DNA of 64,000 nucleotides from Hypericum androsaemum (lineage: Eukaryota; Streptophyta; Magnoliopsida; Malpighiales; Hypericaceae), in assembly GCA_963995505.1 (NCBI GenBank), contig OZ023183.1, positions 15,930,671-15,994,670 on the forward strand, given 5' to 3'. The stretch's first letter is position 1, and each line of letters opens with the position of its first letter. Under the pieces are notes generated by a model, which had not been told where the DNA came from, searched no databases, and worked only from the letters and a program-made list of their open reading frames with translations. Positions 1-11,705 of this stretch are shown here, piece after piece. Both the position numbers and the translations under genes were made by a program.

Positions 1-989
1 TAGGCGACCACAGGTATGGGAGTAGGTGTGTTTTATGATTTTCCATGGACTGAAAAGTGTGCCCCTTCTTTCCTGTGAGACACGGATCTCCCATTTGCAA
101 TCATCCGTCTCCCATTTTTTACACTTCACAGAAAAAGTTTCTGGCCTTGTTTCTTTTCGGACAAACTCACGCCCATCGTTCATTACGAACGCCTCGATCT
201 CCCTCTTTGCATCAAATTTGCTCTTCCAAATCGTACCCTCTTTCAACAAACCAGAACAAGTTCCATCTATTGCTCGGTCGCAATCCCATTCTTCACCATA
301 AACAGTCATCGATGATTGTTCACCGGGATCAGTTAGAGCGAGTTCACCGTATTGTTGTTCTCGGTATTGTTGTTCCTCTTCTTCTACTACTTCTTCTTCA
401 TCTTCGTCTTCTTCTGCTTCATTTTCGTCTTCTTCTACTTCGTCTTCGTCTTCTACTTCTTCTGCTTCGTCTTCACGATCAAAATTGTATGTGGCATATG
501 GACCCGTCTCTCTAGGATCATTTTCAAACCAATCAAATATTAGTTCATGAGCAACATCCATCCCCGTTGACGTACCAGCTTCATAGTAATTATCACCACC
601 ACTCAAGAACTGACTCTCTTTAACGACAAACGGGTTTAATTATTAACCCTCTTTTCCATAATGATTGTAAGCTTAATCTCCTTCACCGTTGGTCCAAAGA
701 AGTTAATCATGGTCTCCAGCATTATCCTAACATCTTCATCGTCGTTAATAAACATTGGACCAAATTGTCCTCTTCCAAATGGACATCTAAATATCAATGA
801 CCCAAATTCTTCATTTGGACCTATTGGGATCTTTTCATTAACTTTTTTTCGCAAGATATTGTATCTAACAAATGCTGCATGAAACTTCAACTTCCCTTTC
901 CCACCACCTTGGTAATCAAAACCGGTTTCATTGTTGTTGAAAATTACTCCATCGTATTTCAACTTTATTCTTATAACCCGGTTAGCCAT
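1..989 (-). pseudogene. Mutator-like (MuDR-type) transposase, N-terminal part, broken and cut by window edge
   Basis: Read on the minus strand from ATG at 989, a 117-codon frame opens with an R-I-K-L-K-Y-D-G type segment and contains INDDEDVRIMLE, resembling the N-terminal region of plant MULE transposases. It stops with TAA at 636-638. From about 609 to 1 a second minus frame stays open: a long Glu/Asp-rich linker (about 490-370) and then a segment with spaced residues K-F-D-A-K...I-E-A-F...VKCKKW...CKWEI, which fits the MuDR DNA-binding domain family (DBD_Tnp_Mut), followed by an HTYSHTC zinc-ligand-like motif at the edge. The two frames differ. The 38 nt between a GT at 647 and an AG before 609 would be in phase but is too short for an ordinary plant intron, so the copy is probably degraded. 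The rest, including the DDE catalytic core, lies outside the window. Confidence 0.6.
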
Positions 990-1600
990 TATGAATACTA
1001 CAACAAAAGAAAACAGTATGCAATTCTATATTAGCAAAACAAAACATAATTTATATTAACGAAAATATCATATAAACATACATTCTTCTCCATCAATTTT
1101 TTGGTTCGAGACCACCTTAAGAACCAGATAAAATTTAATCGGACTGGCAGGGTGGTCACTTTTTGTACTCGACCATCTGGAATTTACCAAAAAAAAAATC
1201 ACAATCTAACCGGTCGTTCCGGTCGAATTGGTCAGACTAATCAGACCGGTCGGACCAATTAGAATTTACCAAGAAAATGCACTCGTACTTCAACCAGTCT
1301 GACCAGTCCGACCAACCAGACCGGTCCGACCAACCCGATCGGTCCGACTCATTAAACCGGTCTGGCCATTGCGGTTAGTCAGTTTATAAAATCCGCACAC
1401 CCACAAAATTTTAAACAATCAGATATCACACTCAAAAAATAGAAGGAATTAATAATTTCAAAGCTAAAATATACTAATTATTTTAAATTAATGAACAAAC
1501 TCTACATATATACCAAAATATTAAAGTAAATTAATTTACCTGGTTTTGGGCAGGATCTTCTATGGTATGGCAGGACGTCTTCGTATGGATGACAAAAGGC
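990..1600. repeat. AT-rich spacer with a GACCGG-rich degenerate tandem tract
   Basis: No gene is visible. Between about 1195 and 1375 short units of the type CCGGTCnGACCAAnC recur imperfectly many times, forming a degenerate minisatellite with many partial palindromes. A similar vocabulary (GACCGG, TTGGTCGGACC) appears near 28560-28700, suggesting one repeat family. Confidence 0.5.
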
Positions 1601-2216
1601 CTCTGCGAGGTATCCATTATATAGGCCATATGATAGATCAAGATCCGACCAAAAAAGTCGGATCTTGGACCAATATGATATATTCGACAAAAAATGTCGG
1701 ATCTTGGTCATATCCGAAAATATCCTATACAGATTTCGGATGTGGCTTATCGACCAAGATCCGATAAAAAAGTCGGATCTTAGACCAAGATCCAACTTTG
1801 TAGTTAATGATTTCTTCTAGTTCGGGGTGGAAGGTATCTCAAATTGAAGGACAATAAAAAATAAGGGCCACGAGCGTGGCCCATCAAGACAACGGTCGTG
1901 GCAAAATCTCTGCGAGGTATCCATTATATAGGCCATATGATAGATCAAGATCCGACCAAAAAAGTCAGATCTTGGACCAATATGATATATTCGACAAAAA
2001 ATGTCGGATCTTGGTCATATCCGAAAATATCCTATACAGATTTCGGATGTGGCTTATCGACCAAGATCCGATAAAAAAAGTCGGATCTTAGACCAAGATC
2101 CAACTTTGTAGTTAATGATTTCTTCTAGTTCGGGGTGGAAGGTATCTCAAATTGAAGGACAATAAAAAATAAGGGCCACGAGCGTGGCCCATCAAGACAA
2201 CGGTCGTGGCAAAATC
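1601..2216. repeat. Palindrome-rich tandem duplication, period about 307 bp
   Basis: The block starting CTCTGCGAGGTATCC at 1601 recurs at 1908, and the second copy runs to about 2216. The copies differ only by a few substitutions and one extra A. Each holds the perfect inverted repeat GATCCGAC-N7-GTCGGATC (altered to GTCAGATC in copy 2) and more CCAAGATCCGA/TCGGATCTTGG arms. A partial third copy of its 3' part (TTCTTCTAG-TTTGGGGTGGAAGG) lies near 2472-2500. Confidence 0.85.
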
Positions 2217-2345
2217 TCTGTAAGTCCACGACTTGAAAAAATTGGAAGGCCACGATCGTGGCCATTAAAAGACACGATCGTGGCTCATCATCAAAGGCCA
2301 CGGTCGTGGCCCAGCCCCTGCCACGATCGTGGCATTTCTCTGGAA
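2170..2345. repeat. Cluster of CCACGATCGTGG-type palindromes
   Basis: Several self-complementary 10-16 bp units of the form GGCCACGATCGTGGCC, CCACGGTCGTGG or CCACGAGCGTGG occur within about 175 bp, with related units at 1867-1902. They mark the same repeat block as the tandem duplication to the left. Confidence 0.75.
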
Positions 2346-2440
2346 GTCAAGGCACAAGGCCACCTCACCTATCATTAGTAAATAGGCCATATCTTGGTGC
2401 TCGAGACTCGGATTGAGGTTATTTTTGTTTCTATGGAAAG

Positions 2441-3630
2441 CTAAGAGATAGGCCGATAACTTTTTAGTTGATAACTTCTTCTAGTTTGGGGTGGAAGGGG
2501 TCTCAAATATTTTCCAACTAAACCTATTAGAACCCTACCTCCTAAATCCTCCCAATCCACCCAACTGGCTGATGGAGCGAGGTCCTTGAGGTAATGCACA
2601 CCATGAATGCCCAAAACAAACAAATGGAGTGGGAACTTCGACATCAAGGCTATTACATCCAGCAAATGGTAGAGCGATCCGAATACAACATCCCACCACC
2701 ACCACCATCTCCAACTCAAGACTAAGGGAAGTTTCCTAGCACTTTGTTTTTCTTTAGTTATTCTCTTGTCTTCGTGATGTCTTGAGTTTGCTATATGTCT
2801 TTGTGATGTCTTGTTCTCCTTGTTTGTTTGATATTCATGCTTGGTTCTTAATGCATTTGTTAGTATAGCTTAATTGTTTAGATTTCTATGTGCTCCCTAC
2901 ACCTTGAGGGCAAGGTGTTATTCAAGTGTGGGGGTGTGGTTCCACTTAGGAATCTTTTGTGTGTTAGGTCTAGTTTGTCATGTTTAGGCAATGATTTGGC
3001 ATGATTCTTTCAAAATTTGACCCCCTTCAAAATTCTTTAACTTGTGTTAGAAGCTTACCACAAACCTAGTTAGGAAATGAACTCGAGCACAAGGCCTAAG
3101 AACTTGTAGAAACCTCACCCTCGGTTGTTTAGACTAGTGGTCTCACTATGTAGATTAGACTAGAGGGTTGACGAGTGACCTTGTGAGGAATTTTGAGCCG
3201 AAGGAGGAAACAACCGTCTTCATTTATTCATGAGGTGCCTACATGAGTCCGGTTGATCGAGATATCCTACTAGTACTTGACATGGTCTTGGTTGTGTGGC
3301 GTTAGTGAATGACGGGGTGTTAATCCTTTGAAATTAAGCCTAGAGCTTTAGAGCCAAGAACTTTTATATCCATTATTTTGACCTATTGAGCCTAGCCATT
3401 CTTTGATCATATTATATGTATACCAACTTTAAGCCTTATATTCACCATCCTCCCGACCTTTGGTCATCCGATCCGAGGACACATAGGTTTACACCTTTTG
3501 GGGATGTTATGTATTGGGTTTAGTTGGTAGCTTAGTGTTCATGTGGGTTAATTTATTGGGAATTTGGGTAGTTGAGAGGCCATACAAAGAAGCCAAGTTT
3601 TTGCCTAGAAAATGCCAAGTTTGTGTTTGT

Positions 3631-3661
<31 letters not shown>

Positions 3662-5830
3662 AAAAGGGATGAAAAAGAAAAGAAAAAAAGAAAGAAAGGA
3701 AAGTGAAGGTTGAATAAGGCATTATATATTAGTATTACTCGTGCTACGTGGTCTTAGGAAATGGGTGAATTTTGAGAGTGTGCTTTAATTATTTATGGTG
3801 AGGATGTTTAGAATAGACGAGAGACTAGAATGCTTTGGCAACAAGTCCTCGGATTGGGTGATTTAACTACTATCCATATATATTATCTCACCAATACCTT
3901 AGCCCCATTACAACCCAATTGAAAGCCCTCTGTTCACGAGCAACCACACGACTTTGAGACACTGTTGAGTAGGACGTAGGATATTTTGAAAGACATCGGT
4001 CATGTACGCGAGAGATAGGAAGTTGGCTACTTACAAATCGTGAGCTAAAAATTTTCGAACCTCTGAGTGGTTAACCTTGTAGTGTCTTTTACATAGTGAT
4101 AACACTTGATTAAACTACCGAGTGGTGAGGTGTCTACCGGGTCTTACTCTTTGTGTTTGGGTTGATGAACTAGCTAGGTAGTGCGGTGGACTTTTGATGT
4201 GAGTTTGAGATTTTGAGGGGAGTCAATTCGTGAATTAATCATGCCTAGTCTTGTCCTTATCATGTTTTCTTTCTTATGTGTTTTGTGTTTGTGTTTGTAT
4301 ACCATGGTTGAGTTTTACTTGAGGACAAGCAATGATTCAAGTGTGGGGGTGTGATTAGTGTCAAAACACTCTATCATCTATGTATGTTTTAGTGTCGATT
4401 TTCCATTGTTTCTAGTATTTTTGTGTGTTATGTATCGTTGTATTGTTATATATTGTGCTTTGAACGTTTTAGTGTAGTTCTTGTGATTTCTATTACTTTT
4501 CGTTCATGTTTATTACTATGAGACTATGTGGTGATGCGAGGAGGATATTGGTGCACTTTGGTGCGTATCATAGGCGATCGGATCAGCCGGGACGATTGGC
4601 GTTTTACGAGACCCAAGAAAGCGTGGAGCAAAACTGACCCCTTACGACTCAAATACCTATAACTTTCTCATCCGAAGTCCAATGGAGGCAAGCAAGGTGG
4701 CGCTGGAAAGAACACATCCGGAGCTACAACTTTGTCTTCATGGACTTCTTCAAATTCGGAGTTTAAAGGGGAGAAAAATCACGTCCAAAGTTGACCTTTG
4801 AATCTACCAACAAATCTGACGAGTGGGCCAAATTTTAGGATTTGTTTTGGGCCCATTTTTGGGCATGAATAGTGAATTTCGTGGCTGGCACTTCCTAAGC
4901 CAATAACTTGTATAAATAGTTTCCTTGGCTTATTTTGGAAGCCAACCAACTAGAACCTTAGATTTTGAGATATTTAGCTAAAAAGACTCACCAACTCCAC
5001 CAACTCTCATCTTCCATCTTGGTGGAGAAAACTTGAGCTCTCCATTGCTAAAGCTTGTGTAGAGAACTTGAAGGAGATATTTTGGGAGCGTGAAGATCAT
5101 CTTGAGCTTTCATTATCTTTTTCTCTTATGTTTATGCTTTGCTTGCTTTGTTCAATGGATGTGTTATGTTATTTGGTGAATATGTGTGAGTAGTTGATTA
5201 GTGAGTTTGGTGCCTTGATGGCACCTACTTAGCCAATGGTTTAGAGGGTTAACATGCCTAGGTATGTGTACTAGTTAATGAGCTTAATGCTTATTCTCGT
5301 TTGATCACCTTGATTATGAACTTGGTTAATGTTAATCGTCGAGAGGGGTTAGGATTAACAGACCATTTAACTAGTTGAGTAGAAACCTATTGATGAGAGA
5401 TCACCTTAGGTGACTAGTTGTCCAAAGGATGGTGATTATAGTTGGTGTTTAGTTAGATTAGATGGCTAATTTATCGCGAGAGTGTGGTTAGTTCATCTAA
5501 GTCTAGTTAAGAATCGATTTAGACTAGTTTATCGCGAGAGCGTTGATTAGTTGCCTTCGAAATATCCGGACCATATCATGAACTTTATAAACCCCATAAG
5601 CCATTTGGTTATTTAGGTTGTCATTGGTACCATGCTCACTCTTGTTTTAAGTGTTTAAGCCTTCACCTTGTTTAGTTACAATTTTATTTCAAGTAGCATA
5701 TTGTGTTTGGAATTGACACCTCCATTTCTTATAGTCCTAAACTAGTGGTAGAGTCGAGTTTGCGGCCTAGCTTAGTCCTTGTGGGACGACAATCCCTTAC
5801 TTACTCATTATTGCAAGAGGGGTGAAAATC
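2441..5830 (+). mobile_element. 3' half of a Ty3/gypsy-type LTR retrotransposon (Athila/TAT-like), decayed
   Basis: On the plus strand around 2590-2723 a short coding end is readable (HTMNAQNKQMEWELRHQGYY, then a proline run and stop), like the C-terminal ends of plant Athila/TAT internal proteins. Two polypurine-like signals follow: CAAGTGTGGGGGTGTGG near 2924 and CAAGTGTGGGGGTGTGA near 4338. After the second, a sequence starting TGTGATTAGTGTC at 4350 looks like a 3' LTR start and runs about 1.4 kb to near 5830 without a gene. No matching 5' LTR is in the window, so the assignment rests on the polypurine pattern and layout. Confidence 0.45.
3634..3700. repeat. A/G-rich simple-sequence tract
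   Basis: A run of GAAAAAA-type units inside the gypsy-like noncoding region; low complexity only. Confidence 0.8.
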
Positions 5831-5860
5831 CTTCCTTTCAACCCTCCGGAAATCCCTCTC

Positions 5861-6333
5861 CTAGGTCAGTTCAAGCCCGAGGACTAGAGCCCAAATCTCT
5901 GCAACCAAGGAGGTACAACTCCCAATGTCCTTAGCGAACCCGCATATCCAAAAGCCGCCCGAGTCACGAATAATACCCACAGCCCCCGTAGGATCCGGGT
6001 TGCCCATCGAAGTTCCATCAGTATTGAGGGGAATCTTTAGATAGGTACAACTATGCGCCAAAGCTGCTCGATTTTAGGGCAATCTTTCAAAAGTTGAAAT
6101 ATTAATTTTCGGGTACCCGGACAATGAGGGCAATGGGGAGAAGGTGCAAATTTCCTTTTAAACTTTTTCTCATTCCATATGCTAGTCGTAACGTGTTGCA
6201 TGGATGCTTCTGCAATTGCGTGATCGTGCTCGGAGTTTTCTTGCACAGGATTGGAAAGTCCAGATCGAACATAATTGGAAAGAGGACAATTGTTTAACAT
6301 ATGCATTGTAGAATTACGCCTTGACACTATCAT
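5861..6333 (-). pseudogene. LINE fragment: zinc-finger-like tail and RNase H domain remnant
   Basis: On the minus strand a 66-codon frame contains LNTDGTSMGNPDPTGAVGII followed by RDSGGFWICGFAKDIGSCTS and LVAEIWALVLGLEL. This is the start of the RVT_3/RNase H domain found at the 3' end of plant LINE polyproteins, with the first catalytic Asp in NTDG and a Glu in AEIWAL. Upstream on the same strand (6333-6037) a different frame has CPHCPGTRKLIFQLLKDCP, like the zinc-binding region preceding RNase H in such elements. Frames are broken and the second half of RNase H is missing. Confidence 0.65.
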
Positions 6334-6340
6334 TTGGTCA

Positions 6341-7833
6341 TGGGTTGCCAGATTATTAATTTTGCTCTTGTTAGATGTATACTTTGATGATTTGAAATGG
6401 TTAACTTTCTTAGATGTACTTGAACGACTATCTAGTTTTAGTGATAAATAAAGTTAGGTTCTATTCCTTTTCATTATTACCAAAAAAAATATAGCACCTG
6501 TTGTGGATAAATTATGGTACAATGTCAAAACATACTTAGGATCGGGTACGGAGTGGTATTCCCAAGAGCGATCGTATGAATAAGGAGAAGAGATGAATAT
6601 GAGGGAAGCAAGAAGAGAAGTAAGAGATCGGAATTGGTAGGAAAGAAAAGAATTGGTGGAGGAGCAAAAATTTTATTGAGAAATTAAGGGGAAGGGGAAA
6701 AGAGAAACGTAACAGCTATGAAATTAAGGGTTTGATGTGTTGTTTTGTGGTGGTCCTTCTCCTATGCCCAAACTCTCATTATATAGAAAAAACTAATCCA
6801 GCCCCATACAAGAAAATCTTAGGCCGTGTTCAATATAATAAAACTTAACATAGTCCCGGTCTAATAAGGAAATACCTACTGCCGAAACTTCTAACTCAAT
6901 TTTGACCCATTTTCATGCCGAATTTGGAGAAATCATGAAGTACAAAGTTGTAGATCCTTATTTTTTTTGTAAAGTTTAGAATCTCGTCAATCTGATACTT
7001 GAGCAGAAAGCTACAGCTATTTTACCAAAATAGGATCAGCACGAATCCGCGAATTAATTTTTCGCTCCAAAAGGACCTAATCAACAGTTTAAATAAGTCT
7101 GTTTAACGAGCACTAAATTTTGTTAACTTGAGTACCAACTATCAGATTCAGCTGGCTCTCGTTTCAATTCTGAACCGAAAAAAAGGTGATCGCTTGATCG
7201 ACGATTTTGGTTTGAAACTGTTAAGAGGCAATTACCATGATTCTTATTTTCGATCATAGTTAGAGATATTTAAAGTTTGTCATCTGCCGGTTTAGTAGGT
7301 AAATAAAACAAATATATATTTTTTATTTGTATTTTATAATTTTAAGCTTTTAGAAAAAATAAATAATTTAATTTTCAACTTTATATCAAAAATATATTAT
7401 TATTTCCTATACTTTCATATTAAATACAAATTTTGATTTTTAATAAAAGATAAAATAAATTATTTTCAAATGTTCTAAAATTATTTAAAATAAAAGGTGA
7501 TTTCAGTTTTTATTGAGGGAACACTTCACTTTAGAACTGGCATGAGTTTTTTGTTGTTGTGATTTTGTTGTTTGAAACACATGAAATCAATAAGTGAGAT
7601 TTGCCATTTTAATGACACGAATAACTTCTTATTTGCTGTCAGAAAACCTAGCATATCACATCAATTTGAACCGCCGTGTGGCGAATACTATGACCTGTCA
7701 AAAATCTCATTAAATTTGGAAAAAATTTCTTTCTTTAGTACCATCTGATTGGTCTTAACAATAAGGATGACGATGAATTGGGTCTGAATAATGTGGTCAT
7801 GGAGAACTTATATCCTATTTTAGAGACCTGAAC
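6341..7833. other. Intergenic AT-rich DNA, no gene seen
   Basis: The stretch contains purine-rich sequence (6570-6720) and very AT-rich sequence (7310-7490). A segment near 6890-7150 with the phrase GAAGTACAAAGTTGTAGATCC resembles LTR-type repeats but has no second copy here. No coding frame with recognisable content was found. Confidence 0.5.
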
Positions 7834-8135
7834 GATACCGGATTGAGTGAGGTCTAAAGAAAAATTGTCTCCAGGTGGGGACTAAATTTTGGGCCGTCAG
7901 ATTCGATTGTAAAAGAATATATTTAAATCTGATGGTTAATAACCTATCAGGTGATAATAGCTTGCATATGAAGTGATATTGGTTTGCAATATTGGTTTGT
8001 ATGTGAAGTGATATTGGTTTGCACGTATAGTAATATTGGATAATTTGCATGTGAAGTGATATTAATTTGCATGTGTAATGATATTGATTTGCTTTAGTCC
8101 CCATAAAAATTAGATTAGTCCCCGCCAAATCTTAG
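7834..8135 (+). mobile_element. TIR/minisatellite element, copy 1
   Basis: It begins GATACCGGATTGAGT, then has GTGGGGACTAAATTTTGGGC, the hairpin arms CCGTCAGATT...AATCTGATGG, about seven GTGATATTGGTTTGC-like units, and an end resembling TAGTCCCC-GCCAAATC. The layout matches the copies at 53112 and 62560. It sits about 300 bp upstream of PsbP. Confidence 0.7.
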
Positions 8136-8441
8136 AACTCATATGTTACCAATCCCAAAACTATTCAAAATCAACGTACCCTATACAGAGTAGGGTCCAA
8201 TCGACGGAGAATAAATGCAATGCCCAATGAAATGGTGCACCTGGACACATGGCGGGCTGAGAGCCTCTACAGCCTTATCCCGCAGTAGAAAATCTAATCC
8301 TCCTCCCCATATCCAAAACCAGCCAATACGCTTCACCCATGCATTAAGACAAGACACGTACACCTTCTCCCTCCCTCAGTCCTCCCCCCATTTTCATTCC
8401 CCGACACCAGAAGAAGAAGAAGCTCCCCACGTTAATAGAAA
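8136..8441 (+). promoter_or_regulatory. PsbP upstream region
   Basis: The 306 bp between the repeat element and the PsbP ATG must contain its proximal promoter and leader. An inverted GATAAG (I-box-like) core occurs as CTTATC near 8274, and a pyrimidine-rich leader (CTTCTCCCTCCCTCAGTCC) lies at about 8362-8390. No TATA box can be chosen with certainty. Confidence 0.35.
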
Positions 8442-10326
8442 ATGGCATCCACATCGTGCTTCTTGCACCCGCATGCCTTGACCACCAGCTTAGCCAACCG
8501 CTCGTCGTCCCAGAGGCAGCTCTGCGCCGCCGCCGCCAGGCCGGTCGTCTGCCGGGCGCAGAAGCAGCAGTATGTAGTAGCGGAGGATGACGGCTCTGTC
8601 GTCTCCCGGAGGTTGGCTCTCACTGTGCTCATCGGAGCTGCTGCCGTTGGCTCCAGGGTGGCTCCTGCTGATGCTGCCTATGGAGAATCTGGTAATTAAT
8701 AATAATGACCCTCCTTTCTCATTTTTATCAAAATGGGGTCGGATTTACAAGTATTCTGGTTCAGGTGTCCGAATTCATTTCGATTTTTTGTTCGTATGGT
8801 GGTATCACAATACAAAATTTTCTTTCGGAAAGTTTCGTAAAAGGTTACGAAAAAAATTTGTAATGTGTTTGGACACCTGAACCGAAAAACGAATCCCATT
8901 TTGGTGAAAAACTCGAAAAGCAACACATGATAGGTTTTTTTTTTCGTTTTTGCTGGGAATTATTTGTAGTTTGGTGATGCTGTTGTGAACTGGGTCAATG
9001 AGCGATTTCAGATTAGAGATTGATGCCTGAAGGACTTACTTTTTAGGCTTATAGTGTGCTTTAACTTGTATGTTTCTACACCAAGTTACACCTGTCAGGA
9101 TTGAACAATGGACGTCCGTCAATTCCTCCTCTCTACGCCTTGTGTCATAAGCCGAATGCACTTTGGCTTGTATGATTTTACTCTTTATGTAGCTACACTT
9201 ATAAACTGGTTGGTTGATCAGATCTCTAATGGCTTGCTATGGTTAGATCACTCCATGATACAATTTTTTGGATAGTGAATATTGATTGAATTGTGGATAG
9301 AATGTTTCATCAATGTGATTGTTTCGTTGTAGAATATGCTTTTCGCAAGATCAAGAAGCATGCATATGGTAGTTAATACTACTAATATCTCCTCCAGCAG
9401 ACCAGAATTGCTTTCTTCTTTCTATCACTTAGGTGCTCTGGTTTAGATATGGTTTTGATAACAGCTACTAAGATTGATCTCGGATTTCAATCTGATACTC
9501 GTTCTTCGTTGCAGCCAATGTCTTCGGCAAGCCAAAGACAACTGAGTTCTTGTCATACAATGGGGATGGGTTTAAGCTGTCGATTCCAGCGAAGTGGAAC
9601 CCGAGCAAGGAGGTGGAGTACCCTGGTCAGGTTGTTAGATTCGAGGATAACTTTGACGCCACCAGCAATCTTTCTGTGATGATCACTCCGACGGACAAGA
9701 AATCCATTTCCGAATATGGCCCTCCGGAGGAGTTTCTTGGAAAGGTATGTACCAGTGCTAGCCAAGGATCTGTTTCCAGACAAATGCGCTGCGCTCTTTT
9801 ATATTTGACTTCTCTTTGTCTTTATAAGCCTACATTGGTCTTTGTCTTTGCAGGTGAACTTTTTGCTCGGGAAACAGGCCTATTTTGGCAAAACCGACTC
9901 CGAGGTACGTCATTGGCATGAATGCAACATGTTCAACTACTTTTTCCTTGTAAACTTTCCCAAATGTGTAGGCTCGCAAGTTTAGCAGACCGCCACGCCT
10001 TCACCTGTGTCGCGAGTCGAACCTCTGTTTTCTGTGATGATTCTCTAAACTTGGTTGATGTGTAGGGCGGGTTCGATTCCGGAGCTGTGGCCACAGCCAA
10101 CCTGCTGGAGACATCGAAATCGGTGGTTGATGGGAATGAGTACTACTACCTCTCTGTTCTGACAAGGACTGCAGATGGAGATGAAGGAGGGAAGCACCTC
10201 TTGATCACTGGTGTCGTTAAGGATGGCAAGCTTTACCTTCTCAAGGCGCAGGCCGGGGATAAGAGGTGGTTCAAGGGCGCGAAGAAGTTCGTCGAGAACG
10301 CTGCAACTTCCTTCAGTATTGCTTAA
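8442..10326 (+). CDS. PSBP: PsbP, 23-kDa oxygen-evolving enhancer protein 2, chloroplast precursor
   Basis: Four exons join in frame with GT-AG introns: 8442-8691, 9515-9744, 9854-9904, 10066-10326, giving 263 residues, the usual precursor length. The first about 78 residues form a bipartite peptide: a Ser/Ala-rich transit region, twin Arg at 56-57 ([15 protein letters not shown]), a hydrophobic stretch and an ADA-A cleavage site, as expected for thylakoid Tat import. The mature part starts [13 protein letters not shown] and shows family blocks [50 protein letters not shown] and [16 protein letters not shown]. PsbP binds the lumenal face of photosystem II and helps retain Ca2+ and Cl- at the Mn cluster. 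No frame break is seen. Psb27, another PSII lumen protein, follows 1.4 kb downstream on the same strand. Confidence 0.96.
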
Positions 10327-11534
10327 GGGTTCCAAAGCAAACAGAGGAAGCATATGTAAATCATGTTAATTTTATCATGATCAATCTGAGAGACGGGGTG
10401 ATTTATATATTGTGCATTAAGTTAAGGTTCCATCTGATATATTTGTTCCTCACAGGGTCTCAATCAATCCCTGTCAAAACAAGGCATAGATAGCTGAATC
10501 ATAAACCACATATTTATAAGGAGTAAAACAAAACATTAAAAAAACAAAAGTTTCACTGACAATAATTAATATTGGCTGTATACACAATGACTGAGATTCA
10601 AGTCCAGAGATCATGAACCTTAGAGGTGCATGGAAAAAAGATTGGCCAAGAGTCCAGAGATCATAAATCGGGTCATGATGGTCTACCTACCTGTATCCAC
10701 ACCTAAAGAATGAATCTGTGATCCTTTGATTTTGACCGGGTTCACATTTGGATCTTGCTCGGATCCTTGATGCAGGTTTATCGGAGGTATTCCCTCGGCG
10801 AGGAGAGGAGGGTGGTTTTGGGGGAGAAAAGTTGGAAGGTTGAAGATGATGTTAGGGGAGGGAAAAGTTGGGGTTTTTTTTTATGATAATAAAAATCAGA
10901 TTGTTTGATAATTTTGTGTTTTGCCATGTCATCATCTGAGTCATTCTTATGTTATAACTCAGCATGCTATTTTGACAAAGAAAGCTGACATATCAAATCC
11001 AGATAGATGGGCAACCCCGGTCACGTGCCAAGACCGGGAGTGATAAAATTTTAAAAATCACAGCCACTGAAATTACACTTTTAAACCATGGAAATTCAAC
11101 GTAAAAAACGTGATACTACATAATACTAAAGTATATTTTTTTTGAAATTTTGATACGTGATACTACATAATACTAAAGTATACTTTTTTGAAATTTTGAT
11201 GCTTCTTCGAAATTGGTTACACTAACTGAGAAGGCAAATGATTAATTATTACCATTAGCTTGTTTGTTTTGATTAAGCGTCCATTCTTTAAAATCTTGTC
11301 GGTTGATTTTGAATCGAAACAGAAAATATTGGAGTTTTCTCTTCAGAGAGGTTGGAATTGACGTGTGTAAAATTAGATTGATTCTTGACGTATTTGCTGA
11401 ATTTGCATTATGAAAATTATAATTTTTTATTTAATTTATTCGAAGACGAATTCGAATAAAAATGCAATATGGATTAATTTAAATGGGGATTCAATTTATG
11501 GTCAGCTTTGGGGTATTTCTATCAGTTATGACTC
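10327..11534. other. Intergenic region between PsbP and Psb27
   Basis: The first part should hold the PsbP 3' UTR. The rest is AT-rich and no gene was found. The only structure is the 47-bp tandem duplication at 11108-11200. Confidence 0.6.
11108..11200. repeat. Tandem duplication, period 47 bp
   Basis: ACGTGATACTACATAATACT... through GAAATTTTGAT occurs at 11108-11154 and again from 11155, with a length change in the T run and one A/C difference. Confidence 0.85.
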
Positions 11535-11559
11535 GTGCATTTGATTGGTCAGTACCTCA

Positions 11560-11600
11560 TCCATATAACCAGATCAGGGGATAAGGAGATAAGCTTACAT
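11560..11600 (+). promoter_or_regulatory. Possible light-responsive core upstream of Psb27 (TATA-like and two I-boxes)
   Basis: CCATATAACC (about 11561-11570) is followed by GGGGATAAGGAGATAAGC, holding two GATAAG cores at about 11580 and 11588. I-box (GATAAG) cores are known from promoters of photosynthesis genes. The role here is inferred from position, about 110-145 bp before the start codon. Confidence 0.35.
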
Positions 11601-11705
11601 GGCCATAACGATCTCCGTCACCCCCATCAGCTCAACTTAGGCCACACAAAACGTTATTTGGCCTGTCCATTCTTCCCTTCCCCCTCTCCATTGCAGCCAC
11701 CACCA

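Noticed and set aside
26..543. Plus-strand frames rich in Leu/Phe
   Set aside because: Complement of the acidic linker and DNA-binding domain of the MULE transposase read on minus.
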